A DNA stretch of 28,887 nt, from assembly GCA_028565635.1 (NCBI GenBank), contig JAOXYB010036951.1, positions 1-28,887 of the forward strand, given 5' to 3'. A program made the translations under genes and the position numbers. The DNA comes from Phoronis ovalis (taxonomy: Eukaryota; Phoronida; Phoronidae). Shown piece after piece: positions 10,101 through 22,100 of the stretch. The notes below the pieces were generated by a model. That model saw only the letters and a program-made list of their open reading frames with translations. It did not search any database and was not told the origin of the DNA. How positions within the stretch are numbered: position 1 is the first letter of the stretch; each line of letters starts with the position of its first letter.

Positions 10101-13100
10101 AATATGACAATTAATAAGTCAGTGAGGTCATACCTTGGCTGAAAATTTAGTGAATTCATTACATATGTCATAACATCCATGTATGGGAAAGAATATAAGC
10201 AGTATGCCCCAAAATGCTGAACCCGGAAGTTTTTGAAGTTCCAAACGCTACCTTTTAAAATCTCTTTTCTATATATTAAAATTAGATATACGATCACTCG
10301 CTAGACGTCTCTGTATAGTTTGTGGTTATTATACTGACCTATTCTATAGTCAAAAAAATATCTTAATATTGTTGACTTGTTTGTTAAGTGTGTTTTGCTT
10401 ATTTCCAGAAAAAAAGTTGTCCTATTACCTTTATTTTTTGTGTGAAGTAAACAATTAAATGAAATTGCTAGTTGTTTAAAATTGCAACGTGCATTTCCGC
10501 GACCTACAGCATACCGAAACACACCTTGACGTATACACGGAGGCAGTGCATGGTGACTCAGTTCTGTCAGTTGGAGGATTTAATTATTAAAATGATTGTC
10601 TTTTAATAGGTCAGACCTGATGCTTGGCTTTTACATATTTCATTTTTAGTGAAAATATAGGATTTAATTAGAATAAATCATCTGTACTACCTAATTTTAA
10701 ACAGAATATATAGATTACTGGAATTCACTTTCGTCAGCAGGTAGATACATGTAGACAGTGTGAAAATTCGCTAAAGATAATGGTTAGGAATATAGGTAAG
10801 TTAAAGGAGTCAAGAAACTGCGCAACGTTATACTTTAATTGACGTGGTGACGGTGCTGTATAAATACTACAGATGCTTATAGGTATTCAAAACCTGTAGG
10901 CGTTCCTGATTACACCTTAGATGACTTACCAAGGGGACTAGAAATACCCTTGGTAACATACATTTTTAGATTGAAAGGCTGTGCCTTATGGTATATAAAC
11001 ATCGGTCCATTTTATAATAAAAAGAATGTCATTGTCGGTATGTTCTGTTGTCCCTATAGAAGATGCGGAAAGCGGAAATTTTCGTTAAAACTTGAATATC
11101 ACACCAGTGTGGTTTTGAGAATTGCTATGTCTGTATATGCACATATCAATTAAATGTATTGTATACCTATTTTCGGGCGACTGTTAGGAGAAGTACCAAC
11201 AAGAAAAAATATGGGGTTTAAGAGAAAAAATGGCCAAAAAGAACTAAAAGGATTTACTACACGTTTGCAATGGAATAGCGTAACGCGTAATAACATGATG
11301 AGACCACAATAGAATTCCACCTAGCTCATTGGAATTTTTTTTTTTTTTAAACTTTTAAATGTATTAAAAAAAATAATATATATAATAATATGTGTGCAAT
11401 TTTAATTTAATTGACGTTTAATTTAATTTAATTGCAAGTTTAAAAACACTACTAGAAATTGAGGTTTGCTATTTACCAAACAGAGAGCTTACTCCACTGA
11501 ATTAAGAGCTTACTCCACTGAACTAAGAGCTTACGCCGCTGAATTAAGTAGCTCAAAATCGTAACATTTCAGTATTTTTTTTGTTTCCTTTAAAAAAATT
11601 AGGTACTGTTATATCACCAATTTCATTTTTGCGATTAAACTTTTCTTTAACAGCGATGCGCTTTACATTCTTTCAAGCCCATTTTCCACTTAAAGCAACC
11701 CCTATTGACATAAATTATCTATTAAAATACATAAACATAAAAAAGCTCAGAAGGTTAGTTTAAAAGCAATATAAGATATAAAAGTTTGCCCCCTTTATCA
11801 TGTTTACATTTTATACTGATTTTATACTCAAAAACTAAACACCCTTACCTTTAACTATAATTTTATATTTAAACTTTTAAAGAGGGTTTTATTCAACAAA
11901 AATTTCATGCTTTTGTATTCTACATTTACAGCAGGCTTTTAAAAAGACATAAATTTCATACCAAACTGCCTTAGATATTTTGGATTTTTATAGCAAGAAG
12001 TTCAATTATAAAAATAGATGATGGATTAACGTTCTATTTAAACCGTTACGTTCTAGATCGGCGAGTTTCTAAAATATTGATAATGTGTTAGGGTCAAATG
12101 TTAGGTATCCCATTATTATCCAGCTATATCGGCTGGCTTTCATGTTTCTTATAAGTGATCATTTTTAATCATATTTTGTTTTAAATACTTAAACATTAAT
12201 TGTATTATGCATTTACAGTTTTTAAAGTACTATTAACAATTAAATAGATAATGTTAATTGATTTAATTATTTAAAAAATGCTTTATTATATATATAAATA
12301 CAAATACCGATTAATGTCTCTACTCAACAACCTGTTGTTTGTTTTGATGGAAAGGCATCTAGATAACATTACGGCATAACACTTGCAATATTTGTTTATT
12401 GGAACATAGACAGGAACGAAACATGCATACAATTTCTTGATTGATGCAACATTTATTCAGCAATGTAGAAGAATCCCTGAAAAATGTCACTACATTATTA
12501 TGAGACGATAATTTCCTTAACTCGACTCGTACACAGCATGACCTGATCTTGACAAACAGAACAACAAGAGTAGTACGGCAAATTTAATTTTGATTGGACA
12601 AAACCATAACGCTCCATTAATTACGGACAATTACCTATCTTAACTTGGTAATTTTTAGAAAAATAACCTATTTAATAAATACAGGATGCTGTATTTTCCC
12701 CGTAAATAAATAATCGTTTGTGGTATAGTACGGGACGGAGCATGATTATTTTTTTAATAGTTTGTACTTGGACTTACAAATTACCGATCGTGTAAACAAA
12801 TTATCACTAATTAAAATAAAATTGCAAGAATATACTGTAACTAACTGCTCAGAATTCCTACAAAGCGCCTGGGTTATATGCTAGATTTGAAAGAAGAATG
12901 TTAGACTTGCCACTGTCTGAAGAAGCTTTATCTTTTTGGTCAAAACTAAAAGCAGGTAAGGTGGAAAGTATTTGTATAAATTGCGGCCATAAAAAGTATC
13001 CCTGACTTTTACCGCAACAATCATTTTGTGTTTTTAACTTTCGATAGTTAAACATTGAAGCAAGGCAATATTGTGTATAGAATAGTGGAGGCTTCAGGAC

Positions 13101-16100
13101 TTTATGTTGGAGGTTCGTGTTATTCTACACATGGTAATAAATAAAATGCGAAACCCCAACAGGAATGAAGCTGATCTGGGGAAATATGGGGGCATTTGTT
13201 TTTGTTCGAGCGAACACCCTGCAACCTTCTAAACCGCTACTGCAGAATTAAATACAGGTGCTACTCTTCAAGTTTTGATATCGTGAAAAAATTACCTTTG
13301 TTACGTACTTTTTGTAATTGACATAATGCAGAATATTCATTATCTTTTTAAATAAATTAGTATAAATTGTAATCTTTAATTAGAAATGCCGACGGCTATA
13401 AAACAGGTTGTTTTAGATATATATGAAATTAAATATATTAGCAGAGAAAAAATTAGTGAAAAGAGTAACGTGCACATGTATGAAATGTTTGGAATCAACG
13501 CTATACAGTTAATTTTTTTAAAAGTCCAATGTTTTTAAACCTGTTTTTAATTTTAAGAATGCACACCTGCCAAAATTTGTTGATGTCACGGTCTTGTGAT
13601 CATCTCCTGGATACGACTGGTGACTGTGAAGCATTTGCACTGAATTAACTTAAACCACAAAAGCCAGTCATAACAAACAACGTATAAATATAGAGTATGC
13701 GAAGCGTTCTTTTGTCTTTCAATCTTTATTAGTCGACTAATTATGAAGTCAAGGTAATGATGCATATGTAATGGAATTTAACACCTAGGCAACAGCTATT
13801 TTGTACACTTATACTTGCACTGATATATACATAGGAGACCTCCATCCCGGGAGTTTATGGTCTATTTTACTTAGACGAGGGTATGATATGCCGCCAAACT
13901 CAAAATATCCACCAGTTCTAGGGATTTTGGACTCATAAATGGATCCGAGTCCATAACAAAGGATCCAATAGAAAAAACTACCCATTTGTAGAATTTTCCC
14001 CGGAAAGAGAGATACTATTTTGTAGGGTTTTTCTCCAAATACATTGGGATTTTTGTTGAAAAATGGGCCAATTTTTGTAGGGACTTTTCTATGAAAGTAG
14101 ATCCATTCTTAGGGATCTATTATTCAAAAGTACCCCATTTTGTCATACAGCACATCCCAATATCCTAGCCGGCTGCTCATTGTATGTGCAAGTACCCCTG
14201 GGCGGATGATGAATGTTTTTTCTATCACTACGTTAATTAATTATAATTAAAAGAATCTTTATAAGAAAAAAAATGAAGAATAAAAAGAAATTGTTATAAA
14301 TTACATTGTTCATTAAAAACTGAATATCCATAAAACATGGAATCAATATAGAAATTAAATTAAATAGACGATTCGATTGGAATATTATGGACATTTGGGA
14401 ATAAAAAAGTAAACTCGGTAGAAGTTCATTAATTTTATGGGGATTTTTGTTTTTATTTAATTCTAAATAACGTCATCATCAGATTGAATACGCAAAGCCA
14501 TGAATATGCAAACTGTGTAAAAGTCATTATTTGTGTGGATTTTGTTTTATATACTTCCATCCGCGAGTAACAATGTGCTAAGACCATTAAATACAAACTC
14601 GGTAAAATTTCATATCTTTCAAGTTGATATGCTTCAATTCAAAGGAAAGTGACGTTAAACTTCCAGATAATTTCTATTCTGGTTTGATGGAGCATTCAAA
14701 ATTTCATTATTCTAAATAAAGTCACCGTCCGGTTAATGACACCAAACCATAAAAAGTCTTGTTTGTTATGGTTTCTCTAATATTTTAACCCAAATGAAAA
14801 AAAAATAAAAGAAGCATTGAGAGTAATGGATTACAATCTATTACCCCCATATTACCTTTTTAGAAGAGTTCAGATTTAGTTTGAGTATAGTTATCGTTTG
14901 CCTTGGATGTTAGGAACGGTAGCTCCCTGTAGCTCCGGGGGGTAACTGGGAGTCACAAGTTCATATGCTTCAATTCAAAGGAAAGTTACGTTAAACTTCA
15001 AGATAATTTCTATTCTGATTTGATGGAGCATTCAAAATGAAGCAAACTTAGTGCTTATTAGAGTCCATCTTTAAAACTTTTGACCCCGTCTTAAGTGCTT
15101 TTGACGTGAAGGAGGTATAATTTTCTAATAAAAATAAAAGTAAATAAGAATGAAACATAAACTGAGTAAGTAGAATCATAGTAGTTTCGAGTACTTTGCT
15201 CTTTTTCTGTCTTGTTTAGTTTGAAACATGACAAATACGGATGAAATAAGAGGTAACAATATGTTTTTAAAAACTGTTATATATAGTTAGTAACGGAAAA
15301 AATATATATTTAGTATTATCTACAGATATTCATTAAACTTGTATCAATTTAACATCGTATTTTCGGAGAGTTTCTCGTGTCAATGCCTTGACCGAACAGA
15401 AAACACCAGATCAAAGTATATCATGTTCAAGATGTCGATTAAATAAAATATATTTTTTACAGTCAGTACAGACAGCCTACACGAGGCATGGTTAGAAGAA
15501 TGCATAAAAGCAGCAGGCGGGAATAATACACATGATCAGCAACCCAGTACTAGTAGTGATGGGGACTCGCGGGACAGCCAGTTAAATATATACAACCGGA
15601 CAGGTATCTAAGTCCCGGATCTAAGTCTATCATAGTCGTTGTCATTGAGTAATGCAATACATAAGGATAAAAAGCACCGTTCTTCACCACGGTATGCACG
15701 GAATCTATGATTGATGATGCTTTCTAGATTCAAGCCAATGAAGGACCTGGTGGAAATGTGTAACTGTAACTAGAATAACTGGGAAGGCTAGAATAATATA
15801 TGCAGATTCCTTTTACTATTTTAACTTTTGCTGACTAGCAGTTGCTCTCCCTAAGTCTCGATAGCACACCTTTAACTATCTAATAATTAACGATATGAAT
15901 ACTTCTCGCCATTTCCCTATGAATCTATATAATAATTCGAGATATTTATGAATATTTTTTGTATCAAACGGAAACATTTGTATAAATACATTAATTGAGT
16001 CTTTCATTATTTCAGATGACCTGAAGGAGAACAATAAGATTCCTTCAAAGCCCCACTCAACACCAATGACCCTAAAATGGTAAATATTGTTTATAGTAGG

Positions 16101-19100
16101 ACATTTTCTAAAGGTTTCTATTTTTAATAAAATTCAATTTCCATATACGGATTCACTTCATGGAATCATGATACCAGGAAAACATGTCAATGGACCCCTA
16201 TTCATTGTTCATGATAAATCTGTAAAAAATAAAAATGTTTACTATACAAACTACCCTACCTTTAACCACAAATATTACTAAAAATAGACCAATACCTATT
16301 AAAGTGGTGTTATGTCACTTAATGTTTTGTGATAACAACTCAACCATCACACAAATGTAAAATGGAGGTCCTTGCCATAGTCCAAATATTTGCATACATG
16401 CGATCGAAAACAAATTCAACGCACACAAGTGCGCTTATTGTCGACATTTTGTTCACTATGATCGTGTTTTATAACCGTGTGATCACTACCATGTGCTTTG
16501 GTCTTTGTTGTAGATCTAGGTAAAAAGGTTTTCTCGTCATGAAAACAAAAAATTAAATCAGCGTTATAAGACATACAAAAAGTATATATATTTTGCTATT
16601 AAAATAATATGTGACTTCCTGGTATCCTAAAAATATATACTTCGTTTTTTATCAATTAATCATGCGGACTGACGAGTGCAATAACTGTATGGGATGTATT
16701 TTAAAATTGCGTAGGGTCAGGTACATGTAAGCAAAACTCAACTCTGTGTTACAATGCATTGCCTTTTATTAGCAACGGTGCATTTCGCTCTTTCTGTAGG
16801 CTGGCTGAAAATTATGAAATTGTTGAAGGCGTATGTATTCCCAGGAACACATTATATATTCATTACTTGGATTTCTGTAACAAGAATGATTGTCAACCTG
16901 TTAATGCTGCCAGCTTTGGAAAGGTAGGAATATGATATTACAGCCTTTTTCTTCCTCTATATATCAGCGTACGCAGAAATTAAAAGTAAACTGATTTGTC
17001 ACTGATTTGCTGTATTAATATACATCGTTGATTTTATATAGTGCACACTTGGTGTAAAAGTGCATTGTATTCGTATTTTATATTAGTGTTACAAAGACAC
17101 AATTAAGTATTTGGTTGTACATAACTTAACTATAGTTTGACATGTGTAGACATTTCTTGTGATAAACACGCATCACAATTTATTACCCCTGTTGATTGAC
17201 CTTAGTGTGTTGACGTTTTAGTTAGGTGTATTTTGTTTTTTTAGGGACGCTTTAAAATAAACATTTAACAAAGTCCACATAACTTAATTAATAATTAATT
17301 TTAGAAAATCAAGGTAACTATTCAAGAGAATCGCCGTACTTGAAAGGACAAACACTGATCCAACTGTCTTTTCAAGATCTGGTCTAATTCAAAAAAAAAA
17401 TAAAAAATGGTGATACAAGACTTATAACTGTAATAATACCAACAAAAAGTGACAAAATAAAATGCAGTTATTAGATTTCAATAAAGTTTTAAAATCAAAT
17501 ATTGTTTAGAGTATCTATACTATGTACTCTATACTACATGTCTCAGTTTCTATACTATGTACTTATGTTATATTCTTAACTTCAGATTATCAGACAGCAG
17601 TTTCCACAAATAACCACCAGGCGGCTAGGAACAAGAGGACAGTCAAAGTGAGTAGACCGTAAGATGCACAGCACCGGTGGCCTAGATCTTGTTGGTTACC
17701 GATTTTAAATATGCCCGTTACTATAGTTAATTACAAATTCAAAATTTACCCTGTCGGTTTGTGCTGCATCTTGTCATTAATAATGTACATGTATAAGGCG
17801 ATTGAAACTTCCCCTCCGACGGTATTTCAATCACCTGCCAAATGACGTCATCGATATGACACGAATTTCAACAAAAATTAGGTACTACAGTCTTTACTGG
17901 TCACAAAATGATGTTAAAATTTAATAATTGATATGTTTACTGATTAAAGTCATAAAGGTCTTTATTTGTGTTACGCAGCATACATGTAGCTTGCAATTGA
18001 ACTTAGAGAGAGAGACCCTTATATTATGCTTTGTTTATCTATTTTCATGAGTAATTTTAATTACTTAAAAGTAAAATTAAAAGTAAAATTTACTTAAAAG
18101 TAAAATTTTAATTACTTAAAAGTCAACTTTAAGGCCATTTTTTCAGTAATAAGCACGTGTACATTTAAATTTAATAATCTAATATATCTAAACAATGTTT
18201 GTTGCCTGCTTAATTTATAGATGTTCCGAAATTTATTGAGACAGTAATGTCATATTTATGTCCTAGATATCACTATTACGGGATTGCAGTCAAGGAGACG
18301 TCGCCATATTTTGATGTTATGTATTCCAGCCAAGGAATTCAAAAGTAAGACAATAACAAATGTTTTGTTGTTTTTCTTTGTTTTGTTTTTCATATATTTA
18401 TTACGTCATATGTTTTTATTTGTATATAAGTGTTGTGTTCTTACTGTCTTTTAAAGTCACGGAGGACACCCTACATAACGCCACCAATATGCACGTGTAA
18501 ACAAGTCGCCGGCAATTTTTTACCGCGTTAATGACTTTTTAATAGTATCCAGCAACAAATGTGGGCATTACTGTACTAAATATGTTTATCGGCAAAATTG
18601 TTGTACTTACTAACGGATACAAACATTCATGCAATTATCTCCGCGTAAACTCTGCATGAACTAACATAAAGGTGACAACATAAAAAGTTAAACATTGTTT
18701 CAAATGATCGATTGTTCTCAGAATCTTTATCCCTAAGCCGACCTGCCTCCCTACCTATACCACAAATGTTCGCTCTCAATAATGAAAAGAAAAAGTTAGC
18801 TATTGTGCTGTGACTCACTCTGTTTATTATATAAGCTACATTCAAATTTATTTCAGTTCCGCAGACGGAAAGAAAGATTCTTCTAAACATGTTGTAGCTT
18901 ATTCTCCGCGTTCTAAACTGGGAACGTTGCTACCAGAATTCCCAAAAGTAGAAGAGCTGAAATTACCACCAGATGTCCCACAAGGAAAGGTATGAACTCA
19001 GTTAGTGATGCCTTCCAAGAATCTTTCATCATAGACATATGAACAAGAAATATGTATTTCAAGTTGTATTTTTAATCACAACTACGCACTTCCTCAGTAA

Positions 19101-22100
19101 ACAAATTGGCTTGTATGCAGGTTCTCTATATTAGCGAATTTACTGATCTGGTAAAAATGTGGAATTTCGAGGAATTACTCATATCTGATGGATACATGTA
19201 TAATTGTCGAGACCTTGTTTTTTATGCTAAATTTCTCAAACGGATACAGTAATGTTTTAATTTCATTTTTTTCAGGTTGTAACTTTTATCATGATGTACA
19301 GAACACATTGCCAAAGAATTCTTGATACTGTTATCAGGGCCAATTTTGATGAGGTATGAAATGTTCAATTTTTATATTTATAAATTTAAACTAAATGTAG
19401 ACTTTCCAGCGATGAGTTTCTACTTCATGCAGCAGCAAAATTTAAACAAGTGCATATACTTGTCTAACGTTTACTACTTGTTTGTGTCATTATATCAGTA
19501 CTAAATGTATTACCGCCACCGGAGAAATGCATGGGGATTATATATCCTAGGTTTTATTACTCTAAGACTACATTTTTATGCATTATTATTTTATATAGGT
19601 ACAGAGTTTCTTGCTTCACTTTTGGCAAGGAATGCCACAACACATTGTACCAATTTTAGGATCTCCCTGTATAACCAAACTTATTGGTGTTTGCGATTCT
19701 ATTTTATACAAAGCGATCTCAGGCGTTTTAATGCCAACAGTGTTGCAGGCGCTGCCAGAAAGGTTGGTTTCCTTACATTCATGAGTATTTTATTAATCAT
19801 AACAATTCAAGTTAAATTTTCCCATAATTATGTTTTCCATTCAATTAAGTCGATAGTAACAAAATAAAGCTGTATAATGTTAATAACTGGATATCCAGTC
19901 GTTATTATTCACGTGTATACAACCAGTTATTTGCAAGAGCATTAGCATTTTTGTTGTACGCGATTGAAGACTACCTGGACAGAATTTTGAAAATAAAGAC
20001 AACGCTCGGTCGGATATAATACTGGCAGTTAAACAGATCTTTCACCTCTCTGCTACCTTACAATTACTTGCAGCATATGTCTGTTCACATTACAGCTTGA
20101 CTCAGGTAATCAGAAAGTTTGCAAAACAACTAGATGAGTGGATTGCAACAGCTTTGGAAGGTTTGCCAGAGAATCTCAGGAAAATGAAATTTGAGCGTGA
20201 GTAAACTGATTAGTACCAAGCTCATATGTTTGTCATTAGTGAGGGTAAAGCATCTATAAGATGGTTTTGAATGACTTAGACAAAAGAGGTTTGCAATCCA
20301 ACCAAGCCGGTAAAACAACAGTCGTCCAATTAGAAATTACGCACACGGTTTAGTTTACAATAATAATCAATTTTACATAGTAAGTAAAAAATATATTTCA
20401 AGATACTTTTGGGATTTGTGAGCAATGCAATTAATGTGTCATAAAAGTTATGACGTTTCATTTTTGTTGTCATGTTAATTTATTGTAGTGTCTAGTCGTT
20501 TTGCTCAATCTCTTCGTCGACAGACGGCGTTGAATCACTTGTGTCAAGCATCCAGAACAGTTATTCACAGCGCCGAAATCACTGCTCAAATGTTAGAAGA
20601 CTGGTGCTCAGTTGATCTCAACAGCATTTGTAGACAAACGTTATATACAGTAGACGGATTCAAGGAGAAAGGGTTGGATAAAATTGTTTCTTGTGAGTAC
20701 AGTGCAGTTTGAACATAGTTTCGGCAATCAGCAATTATAAAAAAGTTTTGGTTTATGTAATCTTAAATGATTACCATAATAATTGTTTTCATTGGATCAC
20801 TTTACTAGTATTCGAAACATTTGGTACCGTTTAGATCCCCGGGGTTTACTTTAAATGATCATTGCTTTAGTGAAATGTTGATCTAAACTGATCAATAATT
20901 CTGTATATATATGTGACTTCATTTATAGCAGTAACTTTAACAATAAAGGTCCTCAACTAGTATTATACTGCAGCTCACGTCCCTGTGCTTGGTGTCGACT
21001 TGAAATATTTTTTTTAAGTATAACATCTGCCTGTGTTAATAACTGGCTTTGACATAAACCTTTTTTGTAGTGTGCAAAGAGTTTGAAAGCTTACTTGAAG
21101 ATCAAGAACCGATAGAAGCATACACGGAATGGTTAGACAGAATGATAGATACATGCGTTGTTCAGGTACACATACATATACACATTTTGACAAACGCACA
21201 TAAAGTTTTGCTTTGGTTATTCTATGTTGCACAGGTCCACTTGAGTTATGGGCGTTATGGATAATGGACACGGTAGGGGACATGGTATAATGTTGAAGCA
21301 CAATGACAAGAACTAACAAACTTTTAGAATTGATTTTACTAGGAGTCTATATAGTATGTGTCAAAATCATGATTAACACACGTTTACTACATCTTCTACT
21401 TCATAATTTCTTAATAAAAATAACATTCTTGCATTTCTAGCCAAGTGCCAAAAAACAAGGATCTCTTCGTCATAAAGCAAGACAGTTTCTCTTACTGTGG
21501 TCATTCTTTGGTACAAGGATTATTCGCGACATGACGTTGCACAGTGCTCCCAGTTTCGGTAAGACCCTTTTCAGTTATAATGAAAAAGGCACAATCAGAT
21601 GTAATTGCAATTTCTGATATGGATGAAATTTAAACGTGTGGGTGTTTGTTGTGGGCAATGCAAAAAAGAAGGACGCTATCATTAGTATTAGCTCTACCAT
21701 GCAAGAAGGGGTTACAAGGTACAGTTAATTGTGTCTAATTTCACTTCAATCTGTGCATCAATTCTATGCGTGAGTTTTTATATTATTGTTCTCTGTAGGT
21801 TCCTTCCATCTGCTGCATATGATGTTTGACGACTACGTTGTACATCACATTGAATGTATCCATAGTCAGGAAGCAGCCAATGAATTGCTCAAAGTAGCCA
21901 AAGGGGAGAAGACATCAGGTACATTCATAGATTTTCGAATTCCTCAACGACATGAACAAATGTTCAAAAGAATAACTGACTTGTAAGTCATCAGCACTTT
22001 CCAACGTGCACGACACTACACGTACAATATTATGTGATGTCATAGAGCAATCTTTTTTCAATACGTTATCAAACACCACGTGGTACCAAGTTGCATTCTT

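Larger units (their letters stand above)
7161..15462 (+). other. RFX4 intron 1 (8.3 kb)
   Basis: A long 5' intron, AT-rich throughout. It holds a candidate alternative first exon (12853-12955), a hairpin with a TATA-like site, a 21-bp tandem repeat, a decayed repeat (about 13840-14205) and a 76-bp direct duplication. Apart from these I found no supported gene on either strand; the open frames of 60-84 codons lack splice sites in suitable phase or coding character. The size and 5' position make it a likely home for enhancers. Confidence 0.5.

Noticed and set aside
10781-10796. ATG GTT AGG AAT ATA G followed by GTAAGT, a further possible RFX4 first exon in phase 1
   Set aside because: Only five codons, no promoter in the right place, and such short matches arise by chance. 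The 7136 and 12853 candidates have better context.
11581-11763. 60-codon frame after the 21-bp repeat
   Set aside because: No start codon, no splice links and no recognisable protein; at most repeat debris.
12858-13055. 65-codon - strand open frame
   Set aside because: It overlaps the candidate exon on the + strand and has no splice context of its own.
13684-13755. TATAAATATA then ATG AAG TCA AG|gtaatg, a possible promoter and first exon
   Set aside because: It ends in phase 2 and cannot join RFX4 exon 2 in frame.
16087-16523. Two 64-codon open frames in RFX4 intron 3
   Set aside because: They lie between confirmed exons and lack coding character or phase-compatible splice sites.
16769-16779. 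Possible RFX half-site suggesting autoregulation
   Set aside because: A single RGYAAC half-site without its inverted partner is too common to support an X-box.
18627-18890. Open frame on the - strand across RFX4 exon 7
   Set aside because: Antisense shadow of an RFX4 exon and intron.
19505-19867. 120-codon + strand frame
   Set aside because: It runs from intron through RFX4 exon 9 in the wrong frame; the RFX4 frame there is clear.
21014-21319. 101-codon - strand open frame over RFX4 exon 12
   Set aside because: Antisense shadow of a confirmed exon; no signal peptide or domain.
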